This document shows positions 47,796 to 58,515 of a DNA stretch of 64,000 nucleotides, piece by piece. The notes under the pieces are model-generated. The model did not search any database. It had not been told where the DNA came from and worked only from the letters and a program-made list of their open reading frames with translations. How positions within the stretch are numbered: the stretch's first letter is position 1; the number at the start of each line of letters is the position of its first letter. The DNA comes from Diaporthe sp. PMI_573 (taxonomy: Eukaryota; Ascomycota; Sordariomycetes; Diaporthales; Diaporthaceae), in the NCBI GenBank assembly GCA_021399435.1, contig JAJTUP010000004.1, positions 2,108,001 through 2,172,000 of the forward strand, given 5' to 3'. The position numbers and the translations under genes are program-made.

Positions 47796-48469
47796 TCAAG
47801 CCAATCCGCCTCTACTATTTGGCGCCAAGGTTCTCGATGGCGCCCTCAGCTACAAGAGATTTGTTAGATCAAAAGTCCTTGGGTTGGCAAGATGATATTT
47901 GTCTACTCACCACCATCGAGGCCACCACCCACGTGGCACCAAGACCGTCTTTCTCGCCACCCCCGGCACCGCCGGCGCCGGCTGCACCTCCGAGGAGGCC
48001 AGTCTAAGGACAAACATCAGTTCACGTCTGTACTTCCCACATGCTGTGACCATGGTAGGAGAGTGAATCACATACCAAGGCATCAAGACCACCTGCGCCT
48101 CCAGCTGCCCCAGAAGAAGAAGCACTCGCAGCGCTTCCCGTGCCAGTAGCACCTCCAAGAAGACCGGTCTGAGCCTCCAAGATCAGTATGTGCTCGAAGG
48201 CTTTGCGGTAAGACGTCGTAAGGGGGGGGGGGGAGAAAGCCAACGCTTACCAGGGCATCAAGGCCACCAGCCCCACCAGCACCACCAGTGGCGCCGCCTG
48301 TGCCCGTGGCACCTCCTCCCAGAAGGCCGGTGAGGGCGTCGAGCTGCCGCTCCTGCTTGGGGGCGAAGGCCTGGCCTGGCTGAACGGTACCCACGCGGCC
48401 TTGCACGCTCAGTGGGGCTGCCAGAGCCACGGCGGCGAAGGCGGCGATGAGAGCGATGTTGGAGTGCAT
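47796..48469 (-). CDS. Small secreted Gly-rich protein of duplicated exon modules
   Basis: Four exons on the minus strand: 48251-48469, 48076-48168, 47911-48003 and 47796-47849, giving about 152 aa as directly translated. An N-terminal signal peptide (MHSNIALIAAFAAVALAAPL) is followed by a short spacer and module 1, TGLLGGGATGTG...GGLDAL. Exon 2 is 93 nt and encodes TGLLGGATGTG...GGAGGLDAL. Exon 3 is also 93 nt and starts TGLLGGAAGAGG. All three introns join at the L/T module boundary in phase 0. In exon 3 the frame that begins TGLLGG ends ...WVVASMV, while the nucleotide equivalent of GGLDAL (GGLDG) is in another frame; that other frame would continue into exon 4 as AEGAIENLGAK with a stop ending at 47815. 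So the C-terminus is uncertain and a one-base shift in exon 3 is suspected. Function is unknown; a cell-wall or effector-like secreted protein is possible. Confidence 0.6.
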
Positions 48470-51134
48470 TTCGAAAGAAACTTGAGTAAATAGAATTTAA
48501 GTCGCAGACTTGGAGTGAATGAGAAAGAGATAACCTGTGGGAGAGAAAAGGAATGCAGTGTGGTGAAGAAGACGAGAAGCCCAAACTAGTCGGGGGACAT
48601 TCACATAGTTGTATATATATCGAGCGATTTCAATTATCTAGCACAGGACCGTTACCTGCACACTTCCCACATGCTCATATCATGTGCAGTCCCCATCCCA
48701 AGCTCCGCTCCTGGTGAGAAGCAGTGCCTCCTCGCCTCCTGACCTCCGCAGCCATGGTGCATCATGGACTGTTCCAAAGCCAAGGCCCGAGCTGCGCCAG
48801 AACCATCAGCCGAAAGACCGGACGAGCCGCCCGACTGGGCGCCCAGCCGCCACTGCTGCCAGGAGCGTTCGCCTTTCAGATGGCTGGCATAAATGCATCC
48901 CTTACGCCCTGGAATTAGGTGTCGACAGGTGGGGGTTTCGTGATTGAGTTGTTGTCCAAGTATGCCTTAGGGGTTGGTTTTAGCTCTCGGGAAGATGATC
49001 GACGGGTTCCCGAAACAAGATCTACGCGGGCTTGGGTTGCAGTTGCACTGGTACACAGCCAGCGTTCATGGGCGACTGAGCTGCGTACTCGACCAGCTAG
49101 ACTCCCAGGCCGGCTTCGAAAAGATCTCGTCTGATAATATGGTCCTGTCAGCTCGTTCAGTCGAGAGGGGAAAACCGGGCGATGGAAGTTTACCCCGAAA
49201 CAAAGACAGCTTCAGCCTGTGCAAGGGGCTGTTCTCGACGCTTTGACCGGGGCTGATTGCTGCCACTTGGTAGGGAGCCCCCTTCTTCGAATTAGGGATG
49301 AATTGTAGACATAATTACGTTCCTGAAATGTCGCGAGACCCTGTAGATTTTGACAAAATAAGCGTGTCGATACTCGGGAGTGGAAGGCAAAAGTTTAGCA
49401 GTGGGAAAGACTTCGACCACTGGGACCAGGAGGCGACTCCGCGCTTCCATGCTTCGAGGTCTCTTGACAAATAGATGCCTAGCTGTGAGGTCAGAAGGCA
49501 GATCGAGATATAGCCCGCCTGCAAAATTTAAGCAACTCCCGGTTGATTGTAGTTCAGAGGAATTGACAGGTTGATGGAAGTTCCCCTCGACCTTCTCATA
49601 CTCCTTGACTGAAGTCAAACACAACATTTTCCATCCAAGAGTGACTGTTGCCGGACCAACTGGGATTCATTGGCAAATTCTCAGATTTGTAAAAATCATG
49701 AACTGCTTTAATACACGGTTGACGCTGGCGTGAGCACTCACTTTTCGTCAAATGGGAACAGTCACGACTTGACAGTGGATTCTATTCGCACAATGTTGTC
49801 AATGTCATCGACCTGGCTCTTCCGCCGATTACTCTGGGCTCCATACCCACGGCTCTCCCAAAGGAATCCCCTCAAGTTTGTGTGGACTGGGTCACCAGAT
49901 CTGCTTGTTCGCCATGGCTCTCAGGCGTCATCCAAGACATCACCGGTGGTTTCTAGCCGGAAGACACGCGAGAGATTGGAGATGCGGTCGAGTAAGTACT
50001 GGGCAAAGATCAACTGGGAGCCGAAATTACTTGGTCAAGTGGATTTGGTTGACGCATCGGCGTGTAATCCCCAGTCAGTATGCAATAACAACCGAGCCTT
50101 GTCTTAGTCCAATATCAACAATGCCATGCTCGCTGACGATGCCCTTGCCACTTATGTATGCTACGACTCCTGACCACGACGCCCACCGAGTCAAGCACAG
50201 TTGCTGAACCACTCCGAGCCATTTCATAGCTTTGCTACCTCTTCCTTGCTTTCAGTTAGGCAGCTATAGCTATAAGTCCACAATTCTTCACACTCAATTT
50301 GCACCCTCGTTGCCATAAGACGTGAAGGCTGTCTCACTTGGCTCTTTTTATTAATTAAGACTATAACTTGAAACACTATAGACATAAACTGATCGAAGGG
50401 AAAAGAGGGAAGCAAACGAGAAGAGAGAAGATAAAAGAGAGGGGTTAGGTATGGAAAGAAGAGGGGAAAAGATGATGAATACAAAGACAAAGCAACGGAA
50501 CAATTATGAGTGAAGTTGACTCAACTGCCCCAAGATTATATTCCGAAAGAACAAGTCGCCCCACTGCTCGTGAGGCCCGCGGACAGTTTGCGTTCCATAC
50601 CTAGGTACTGTATCCTGGTCTTAAAAGTTGCAGCAATTTTCGCTTATGCAGAGTTATCACACTGACAGCACTTGAGTGGGGAAACACGCTGATAGGGACA
50701 CTATTGTATCCTTATGTCCTCTTATTCGCCTATCACCTTCCCCATAAACTCACTGCCATGTTACCTGGCCCAAAATTTTCAATACCACCGTCCAGAAATA
50801 GACAGTACTTTTAGAAATATCAGCCGTGGCTGCTGACCCCGCACTGCGCAGTTCGGATATGTCTAGGCCCCGTAGCCATACATGGTCCCTAGTTCCCAAG
50901 GGTTGCATGGATCGTGACAGAGTCAGGTAGTCTGTAATTGGAGTTGGCAACTATGTAACGCCCTGCTTACTGCGCATAGCCGACTTCGGCCTGCTCACAT
51001 TGAGATTCCAAATGGATGCATGAACATGATGGCTCAGCAACGTATTTGAAGACATAAGTCTCTCCTCACTTCAACTATTCCCCTTCTCCCGGCTTGCTCA
51101 TCACTTTGCAGTTTTTGGATTCTCTGAGACTATC
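48470..51134. other. Intergenic region, 2.7 kb
   Basis: No gene is supported. A frame at 49740-49965 reads in part like protein (ALPPITLGSIPTALP), but it is broken by stops and matches nothing I know. Positions 50220-50530 and 50580-50800 are AT-richer than the rest. The last few hundred bases should include the promoter of the oxidase gene. Confidence 0.45.
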
Positions 51135-52934
51135 ATGGCGTGGCGCCCATTTCTCCTAACGGCCTTCATGCCTTGGCTGGCCATGTCAGCCCCAAGAGCC
51201 AGTGGTGATGCTTGGTTGGCTTTCAATGCCTCGGTCAACGGCCGCTTGGAAAGAGATGTGCCTCTTGCGCTGCCGTGCTACAGCATTTACAATGGAATGC
51301 CACACACGGCGGATGAGACCCTTTGCGCACAGATTCGAGAGGACTATACGGATCCCAGCTTCCGCATCGAAGCTGTGGGCGGGTATATGAACGGGCAGGG
51401 CGAGGGTTGCATGTCAGAGCCAGCGGACCAGTGCCTTCTGGACGGCACCGTGAGCCCAGCGGCTCTGCCCCCGGCCAACAGCTCTTGCAACCAGGGCAGT
51501 GTCCCATCATACTACATTGCAGTACAGGGGGCCTCGGACGTGACCAAGGTTTTCGACTTCGCAAGAGAGTACAATGTGCCTCTATCCATCAAGAACAGCG
51601 GCCACGACTACATGACGCGCAACAGTCAAAAAGGCTCCCTCGCCATGTGGACACATGACCTCCAGGACATGAGCCACCACGTCTCCTTCACGCCCGAGGG
51701 ATGCAGCAGTGACCAGCACACCTATGCCGCCGTCATGACCCTCGGCGCAGGCGTCACCGCCAACGCCGCGACCACCTTCGCGACCGCTCACAACGCTACC
51801 ATCCTCGTGCCGGCGTCCTCCACCGTCGGCATCTCGGGCGGGTTCGTCCTCGGCGGCGGGCGCGGCGTTCTGAGCCCCGTGTACGGCCTCGCCATCGACA
51901 GGGTCGTGCAGTTCCGCCTTGTCACGCCTGACGGGGTGCTGCGCACCGCCAATGCGTGCCAGAACCAGGACCTGTTCTGGGCGCTCCGCGGCGGCGGCGG
52001 CGGCACCTTCGGCGTGGTGCTCGAGTCCACGTCGCGCGTCGAGCCGGCGCCGATGCCCATCGCCGTCGCGCACATGGTGCTGCCGGCCAAAAACCTGACG
52101 GTCGACACCGCCATTGAGTGGATCCGGCTCGTGACGGAGGTGTCCCTCCCCTGGGCGCGGCAGGGCTGGGGTGGGCACATTGCTGCGTCATACATGACTT
52201 ATATGAATCCGCTGCCACGCTTTGCAAACCTGAGCGACGGGGGAGCGTATGCAGCCGAGTCCATGCGGACTGCTTCTGACTATGTTACCTCCCTTGGCGG
52301 CACGAGCGTTGTGGAAGTCCTGCCAAGCTGGGCTGACGTCTGGGTCAAGTACAGCAAGCCCGAGGAACGACCTTCCGGGGCATGGCCCATCCTGAGCGGC
52401 CGGCTCATGCCAAAGCGTCTTTTTGAATCAGGATTGATGAAGGACGGCATCGAGAACTTCTTGAGACAAGCGCAGCAGTATGGATTTAATCCGCTGAGTA
52501 CCTACGTGCCGGCAGATCTGCCGTTCACGGTCGAGGGCAGTAGGGATGGCTACGATACCAACACGTCCACTAACCCAGGCTGGTATGACGCGGTGTGGAA
52601 CCTCGCCTCGGGCTTGTCTATTCCCAGCAACGGCTCCTACGCGATGCGGCTGGAGGCTGCAGTGAACGGGTCCAAGATCTTACGGCTAGTACAAGATTTG
52701 GCCGGGCCCGGTAGCGCATCATATCTTCTTGAGTCCAGCCCGTTCACAAACGACTGGAGAGAAGCGTGGTGGGGACCAAACTATCCGCGCTTGGTAGAGA
52801 TCAAGAAGAAGTACGATCCCGACATGCTCCTTAAGTGCTGGAAGTGTGTTGGGTTTGAGGACGCTGACATGAAGAGTCCGAGGTATAGTTGCCAGGGGAA
52901 GCTGCAGGGTGATATTGATCGGGCCCTTTCATGA
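51135..52934 (+). CDS. Secreted FAD-linked oxidase, berberine-bridge-enzyme type
   Basis: An intronless gene of 599 aa. It has an N-terminal signal peptide (MAWRPFLLTAFMPWLAMSA) and several N-glycosylation sequons (NASV, NSSC, NATI, NLTV, NLSD, NTST, NGSY). The FAD-binding PCMH-type domain shows SIKNSGHDY, where His157 is the expected 8-alpha FAD attachment residue, then STVGISGGFVLGGGRG and YGLAIDRVV, then DLFWALRGGGGGTFGVV. The C-terminal BBE segment reads WREAWWGPNYPRLVEIKKKYDPD followed by LLKCWKCVG. The position that holds the second FAD-linking Cys in bicovalent members (V-C-P-T-V-G) is Ser here, so single covalent attachment is predicted. The family oxidises sugars, alkaloid precursors or pathway intermediates in the secretory route or outside the cell. 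No clustered biosynthetic genes are nearby, so the substrate is unknown. Confidence 0.9.
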   Translation: MAWRPFLLTAFMPWLAMSAPRASGDAWLAFNASVNGRLERDVPLALPCYSIYNGMPHTADETLCAQIREDYTDPSFRIEAVGGYMNGQGEGCMSEPADQCLLDGTVSPAALPPANSSCNQGSVPSYYIAVQGASDVTKVFDFAREYNVPLSIKNSGHDYMTRNSQKGSLAMWTHDLQDMSHHVSFTPEGCSSDQHTYAAVMTLGAGVTANAATTFATAHNATILVPASSTVGISGGFVLGGGRGVLSPVYGLAIDRVVQFRLVTPDGVLRTANACQNQDLFWALRGGGGGTFGVVLESTSRVEPAPMPIAVAHMVLPAKNLTVDTAIEWIRLVTEVSLPWARQGWGGHIAASYMTYMNPLPRFANLSDGGAYAAESMRTASDYVTSLGGTSVVEVLPSWADVWVKYSKPEERPSGAWPILSGRLMPKRLFESGLMKDGIENFLRQAQQYGFNPLSTYVPADLPFTVEGSRDGYDTNTSTNPGWYDAVWNLASGLSIPSNGSYAMRLEAAVNGSKILRLVQDLAGPGSASYLLESSPFTNDWREAWWGPNYPRLVEIKKKYDPDMLLKCWKCVGFEDADMKSPRYSCQGKLQGDIDRALS

Positions 52935-53677
52935 TCAACAAGATTAGCATTACTGATAGTAGACTCCCAACCCAGTTGCAGTGATTGCCGAACTGAGTGA
53001 ATTTACCTATCAGTCTTTGAACACCGAGTGGGAATTAAACTTGCCGCTTGTGCCATCGTCACGGCTAATAGGAACCACCAGAGGTCGAGGAAACAGTGCC
53101 AACGATGGACCAGTCTGGTCAAGCTGCATGTGCCTTCTCCTCTATCCCAGCTTGGAATTATGTGCCACCAATGGCAGATCTCCTAGAAACTCTCCAAGGA
53201 TTGTCAACGTTACAGGGGCCATACAGTCTACATAAATCAAGCAACATCACAATAAAGCACAGATTAGGCCACATTACTCATTCCTTGCCATATTCAATCC
53301 TCGAATTGGAGACGTCTCGATGTTAATTTAGTTCGGGGTCATATACGTAGTACTTAGTTGTATAAGTATTCACTGAAGGTGGAAAATAATTAATTGGTAT
53401 CGGTTCTTTTTGCTCGTAAGGTAGCTATTGAACGCTGAGTAGCTACTTGTCGAAGAGGCCGTCTTCGATATACAACTAAGCCATAGCTGGGAAGTAGCGC
53501 TATTTTCTTACTCTTGACTGACAACAAGTACTGATTTTTCAGTCCGCCGGTGACTGAGTATACATGGTTGTCTCGTGACCTAGTCTCGGTCATTCTAGGC
53601 TGCTTTCAAACGCCCTCTTCCAGTACCACACGGCTGAGGACCCATCTCAAGACATAGACTAAAAGTATCTTTACCTT
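52935..53677. other. Intergenic, AT-richer
   Basis: This is the 3' flank of the oxidase gene. It is more AT-rich than most of the window, with no supported gene. Confidence 0.5.
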
Positions 53678-54145
53678 TCAGGTCCTCCCAAGGTCGGTAG
53701 TGTCGTTGAATTGGCTGCTGTTAAAGGGCAGCAAATCGTTAGTGCCAAGGTCAAACAGAGGCGGCGGTGGTTCTCTTGATGGGTCATATTGGGCATGGAA
53801 ATCGTGCGACACATCATAAATGGGCCAACTGTGAAATGGCCGCGTCTGAAATGCGAACCGAAGCAATACCAGCAGGTCGTTCAGAACAGGGACGTTTGTA
53901 ATCTTCCAGCAGCACCTATGCGCACAGAACATAACCCGGTCTGGATCTCTCTGGTCGCAGAACGTCGCGCGATCTAATCCATAATCGCAGAAGCGGACGA
54001 AGTTCTTGAATCCGAGTGCGTCGGTTGCCCATCGCGGATTGTGTGGCTCATTCCAGATTGAGTCGACGTCGGTTGTTTCCAATAGCGCGCGGACAGAGCC
54101 ATCAGAGGCAGTACAGGGAAATACTTGAAGGAAAGATCGTCGGCA
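53678..54145 (-). CDS. Orphan coding fragment, start not found
   Basis: A minus-strand frame is open for 155 codons from a stop at about 54146 to its own stop at 53678. It contains a protein-like stretch: SVRALLETTDVDSIWNEP, WATDALGFKNFVRFCDYG, DRVMFCAHRCCWKITNV, then LLRFAFQTRPFHSWPIYD and an acidic/Pro-rich end. Aromatic-rich content and the C-x2-H-x-C-C-W-like cluster recall C-terminal parts of uncharacterised fungal F-box-like proteins, but I cannot name a family. No in-frame ATG precedes the conserved-looking part, so an upstream exon is missing or the gene is a remnant. A possible acceptor lies near 54129 (CTTTCCTTCAAG on the minus strand). Confidence 0.35.
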   Translation of the reverse strand, partial: CRRSFLQVFPCTASDGSVRALLETTDVDSIWNEPHNPRWATDALGFKNFVRFCDYGLDRATFCDQRDPDRVMFCAHRCCWKITNVPVLNDLLVLLRFAFQTRPFHSWPIYDVSHDFHAQYDPSREPPPPLFDLGTNDLLPFNSSQFNDTTDLGRT

Positions 54146-54821
54146 TCATGAGGCTGAAGGAGGACAGAACTCCCGGAGATCACTGCACATACGTGAGATT
54201 AGCTCACTCCTCCATTGTGGGCGCACTGCCGAGTGCTCATATGGAAGACGTTCAAGGCATAGGAAGCAGCGCCAGAGTCGACTGACATAGAGAGCCTGTG
54301 GGTCATCAGGAGGAACTACGGGCATGATTGGGAGTGGTTTCGGTTCGAAAGAAGGGAGAGCCTGGAAAGACGACTGTTACAGGTCAGACATGACATCTTT
54401 CTACGTGCCTCCTGTACTGTCCATCGTGTGCCTGTTTTGTGAGAGGCAGTTGACTGGACCGTTGGTCGGGTCGAGGCCCACAGGTGTTGTTGAGGGTAGG
54501 TAGTGTACCTAAGTACCGCCACAGGAGGTGGGTCCGAACAGGGAATGTGGGGCTGCCAAGCTAAGAACGGCTTAGCGCCTGAGCCACGGAGCTCGCTGAA
54601 GCTTTCCTCCGGACGTAAATTTTGATATGAAAACTCGACGGTCTCGTCAACTTCGTCTTTGCTTCACACCACCTTCGTCAACATTCACACGGCAGCAGCT
54701 CACACCTCCCTCGCGCCGGGAAGCAACAAGCTGTCCACGAGAGCGTCAGAGCTCCTAGAATGTGATCCGTTTCTTGCGAGCTCTGTGCCACTCCCACTTG
54801 CTGGTTGATCGATCTGCAAAG
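54146..54821. other. Region upstream of tyr1
   Basis: This interval contains the tyr1 promoter and pyrimidine-rich leader (54640-54760) and possibly the missing 5' part of the neighbouring fragment. No gene is supported. Confidence 0.45.
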
Positions 54822-56739
54822 ATGGCTGCTTCATCGCAAACCTCTCAGGTGCCTGAGGGCATGGAGGGCTTTACTGTCGGCATCATTGGCATGGGCGATA
54901 TGGGCAAGATGTATGCTCGGCGACTCGCTGCAGCTGGCTGGAGGTAATTCGCTCGCCCGTCCCATCTCATTTGGTTCCAAAGCAGAGGAAAGCAGCCCTC
55001 GATTGATCTGGTAAGTGACAACATCATCAGCTTCCTTTCACTACACAACACCACCACCTCCCTTTCCAATGATGACTTGAGTGCATTTGGCTAGAGTATC
55101 GCACATTGACCGTTTCGGTTGGTGGGCTTTCCATGATGAAATATCTCAGCTACCTTTAAAACTTGTCTGAAGCACAAACATTCACAATCTGTCTGTTCAT
55201 TCAATGGTCAGGAATTCAGCTAACCTTGCTCAAGAACTGCAGGACTATGCAAGCTCCGAGCTTGCCCGGCACTGTCACGGGTCATGCTAACGGTTCTCAT
55301 GTGAGGCAGAATCAAGGCTTGCGACCGGATGGACAAGTTTGAGGGCTTGCGAGACGAGTTCGCCGACAATGTACGGTCTTGCCATCATGTCCCATGTACC
55401 TCAGCATAACCCAGTACAGGCAGCATGCTGAGACTTGGCTGTTTTAGAATAATATACAAATCCTCCAAAATGGACATCTTGTCTCGAGAACGAGTGACTA
55501 CATCCTCTACAGTGTAGAAGCCGCTGTGCTCGGCAACGTCGTAAAAGAATATGGCCCTTGTGCGCTCGCATCAGTCCAAACCATGGCATCATGAGTCTTC
55601 ACTTACCAGGTTTATGTCACAGCTACCAAGTTGAACGCCATCGTCGGGGGCCAGACGTCCTGCAAGGCGCCTGAGATTGAGGCATTCGAGAGGCACCTGC
55701 CTTCCGATGTCCACATTGTCTCATGCCACTCCCTACACGGGCCCAACGTTGACCCGCGGGGCCAACCTCTGGTCAGTATGCCCCGATAACGCGACGTCAC
55801 GAGGGCCACACCCGTTGACCAACAGTCCCGCAGGTCCTCATCAAGCACCGCGCATCGGACGAGGCGTTCGCCAAGGTGGAAGCGGTCCTCCGGTGCCTGA
55901 ACTCCAAGCACGTTCACCTATCCGCACGGGAGCACGACCGCATCACGGCGGACACGCAGGCGGTTACGCACGTGGCATTCCTGTCGATGGGCAAGGCGTG
56001 GCACGCGATGCAGCAGTTCCCGTGGGAGGGTGCGCGGTACGTGGGCGGGATCGAGAACGCAAAGATCAACCTGACGCTGCGCATCTACTCGCAGAACTGG
56101 CACGTGTACGCGGGGCTGGCGATCCTAAACCCGGAGGCGCGCAAGCAGATCACGCAGTACGCGCGCAGCACGACGGAGCTGTACAAGCTGATGCTCGAGG
56201 GCCAGCACGACGAGCTGCGGCGGCGGGTGTACGCGGCCAAGGAGAAGGTGTTCGGCAAGGAGGACGACTACGACGGGGCCAAGTGGCCGACGGCGCCGCT
56301 GCTGCAGGACAGCCTGCTCGACCGCTTCAGCCTGGGCAAGAAGCCCGAGGAGGGCAAGGCGCTGCCCAACAACCACCTGAGCCTGCTCGCCATGGTGGAC
56401 TGCTGGAGCGCCCTCGGCATCGTCCCGTACGACCACATGATCTGCTCGACGCCGCTGTTCCGCCTGTGGCTAGGCGTCACCGAGAACCTGTTCCGCCACC
56501 CGGAGCGGCTGGACGACGCCCTGCGCACCGCGGTCGAGGACAACACCTTCCGGTCCGACGACCTCGAGTTCACATTTGCCGCCCGAGGCTGGGCCGAGTG
56601 CGTCTCGCTAGGCCATTTCGAGACCTGGATGGAGAGGTTCAAGGTGACGCAGCGTTTCTTCGAGCCGAGGTTCACGGAGGCCACCAAGATCGGCAATGCG
56701 ATGGTTAAGGCCGTTCTTGAAACCACACAAGGCGCCTAG
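54822..56739 (+). CDS. tyr1: Prephenate dehydrogenase (tyrosine biosynthesis)
   Basis: Five exons: 54822-54943, 55310-55370, 55448-55559, 55623-55771 and 55834-56739, giving 449 aa, close to yeast Tyr1. The N-terminal Rossmann motif is VGIIGMGDMGKMYARRL (G-x-G-x2-G). It is followed by KACDRMDKFEGLRDEF, YILYSVEAAVLGNVV, STKLNAIVGGQTSCKAPEI and VSCHSLHGPNVDPRGQPLV, which carry the conserved substrate-binding region, then HDRITADTQAVTHVAFLSMG and RIYSQNWHVYAGLAILNP. The enzyme converts prephenate to 4-hydroxyphenylpyruvate with NADP+ and CO2 release, on the route to tyrosine. Split codons for Arg (AG|A) and Ser (T|CT) restore the conserved AGWR-IKACDR and EYGP-STKL joins. Intron 1 (366 nt) is much longer than the others (62-77 nt). 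A long second frame in the last exon is a GC-bias shadow. Confidence 0.93.
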
Positions 56740-57501
56740 GGAAAAGCAAGCGGGACTGACTGCTAACTGTGTAAACACAATGCAGCGCCCGGGACGGCGC
56801 CCGCGGCCACCAAGATATGAGCCGTAGTTGTTGTGGCGCCAAGGGCTTGCTCGCATATGGAGAGATCGGACGATGTCTGAAGTCGGGGGCTGGGTCGCGG
56901 CAGTTGGACGCCGTCGACCTACCATCGCAGAAGGCGCCCACATAGCAGCGACCCTACGACGCACCATACGTTTTATCAATTGCACTTGCGCCAATGGGTT
57001 TCCTGTTTTAGGATTACGAATTCGGACTATAGTGTGGCGATGTGCCGGAAGGCTAGACTCCTCCCGGGAGGGCATGAGTTCCCCAGAGGCAGATCAAACG
57101 AGCCATGAGCTTGTGTGAGATTGAGCCCATGTGTTTTGAAACATGCGGCCGAAAGTTACTTGTCGGCCACAGACTTAACCTTAATCCCTGATGTGGATGA
57201 ATCCCGCAATAGACTGCAGTAGACTGCAACCCATTGTCGAATTCTCGTCCGCACCATTGGCAGCGTTGCGCCAATGTCATCTGAGGTTTGTGTGTTTGAG
57301 GTTCTGTGCCTATTCAGTATGACTTCCGAGCAGGGCGACTGTTCTCTTAAAGAGGAGAGGGGCGCCGGCAGCTACCATCCACCGTGTGTATTTTTTCCCT
57401 CTTTCTAATGTCGGTGTGTGATAAGGCTGGCTGGTCAGCCTCATCTAGACATCACACGTAATTGCCTGACAGAACCTAATTTTCCCTGGCCAGGTTGGAT
57501 C
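56740..57501. other. Intergenic region tyr1/CFEM gene
   Basis: The 3' flank of tyr1 and the promoter of the CFEM gene lie here. No gene is supported. Confidence 0.5.
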
Positions 57502-58515
57502 ATGTTCGGCCTTGTCAGAGTTCTGTCCGTCGTGAGCCTGGCGCATGTGATCCTCGCCCAGCAGGTGAGCCCAACCACCAAGCCCAAGATCCACTCTACA
57601 GAAACCAAGGCTGACCACACCTCAAGCTCTTCGCCAACGAGCCAACATGTGCTGTGAGTAATGTTTAAACTTTTTTACACGCAAGCCGTCGTGTTCCATA
57701 TGGCTGACGGATGCAACCAGGAGGGCTGCTACGCGGACGCAGTCTCGCTCAGTGGCTGCGGCCAACAGGACCTAGCATGTCAGTGCCGGGTTCCAAACTT
57801 CGCTGGGATCGGTCTCGCCGGCGGACCATGTTTCCTCGCGCAGTGCAGCTTCGCCGACCTGTCCGCCCTCTCCTCCGCGCTCACAGCCGCCTGTTCCTCG
57901 ACGGCAACCCCCACACAATCGACCGCCGCAGCCACGGTGGCAGCGTCGGCGTCGTCGTCGTCATCGCCGACGCTCTCCACGTCGCCAGCCGCACAGTCGG
58001 CGCCCACGAGCACGGCCCGGCGAGTAAACACTGCGACTGCGTCCGGGGAGGTGATAGCCGCGGTGCCCACGCCGTCGACGGCCGAGGTGCAGGTCGTGCC
58101 CGACAACGGCATGGTGGCGGCCAATGGAAGCCAGGACAAGGGCCAGACCCTGAACGCGGCGGCCATCACGGGGATCGTGGTGAGCGGCGGCGCGGTTGGG
58201 CTCGTCGGCGGGATCCTCCTGTATTTCTTCACCGTGGTGCGGCGGCGCAAGATGGACCAGGCGCACTGGGACTCGCTCGAGCGGGAGAAGGCGGCGATGC
58301 AGAAGTCGCTCGAGGAGCTCAAGATGGCCGTGCAGCGCGCAGGGACCTTTGACAGCCTGGACGAGAAGGGCGGCGGCGGAGGCGGAGGCGGAGGCGGGGA
58401 GAAGAAGCGGCCGAGGACCATCAACCTGACCGGGAGCAAGGGTCCCGGGGAGCTCGGCGTGCCATCCAGGATATTCGAGCTGCCGGCTTCACCCGCTAAA
58501 TTGGAAAAGATCTGA
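57502..58515 (+). CDS. CFEM-domain single-pass membrane protein
   Basis: Three exons: 57502-57564, 57627-57653 and 57721-58515, giving 294 aa. Exon 1 encodes a signal peptide (MFGLVRVLSVVSLAHVILAQQ). Exon 2 is a 27-nt microexon (LFANEPTCA). Joined to exon 3 it gives C-A-E-G-C-YADAVSLSGCG-x-D-x-A-C-x-C, then C-FLAQC and a final C (LTAAC): the eight-Cys CFEM pattern. A Ser/Thr/Ala-rich stalk (~95-150) precedes one membrane segment (ITGIVVSGGAVGLVGGILLYFF), a basic stop-transfer (RRRK), a coiled cytosolic helix (LEREKAAMQKSLEELKMAVQ), a Gly-run and a basic tail. CFEM proteins bind haem or act at the surface of fungi; the membrane-plus-cytosolic tail form, unlike GPI-anchored CFEMs, suggests sensing or scaffolding (inference). 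There is no GPI signal. Confidence 0.85.

Noticed and set aside
49740..49965. Protein-like stretch ALPPITLGSIPTALP in the 48.5-51.1 kb gap
   Set aside because: Interrupted by stops, no start, no family recognised; kept only as a note on the intergenic region.
55677..56708. A 343-codon second frame over tyr1 exons 4-5
   Set aside because: Arg/Gly/Ala-rich out-of-frame reading that runs across a tyr1 intron; a codon-bias shadow.
51135..58515. Oxidase, orphan fragment, tyr1 and CFEM gene as a biosynthetic cluster
   Set aside because: No backbone synthase, transporter or regulator lies among them; tyr1 and the CFEM gene look like independent genes.
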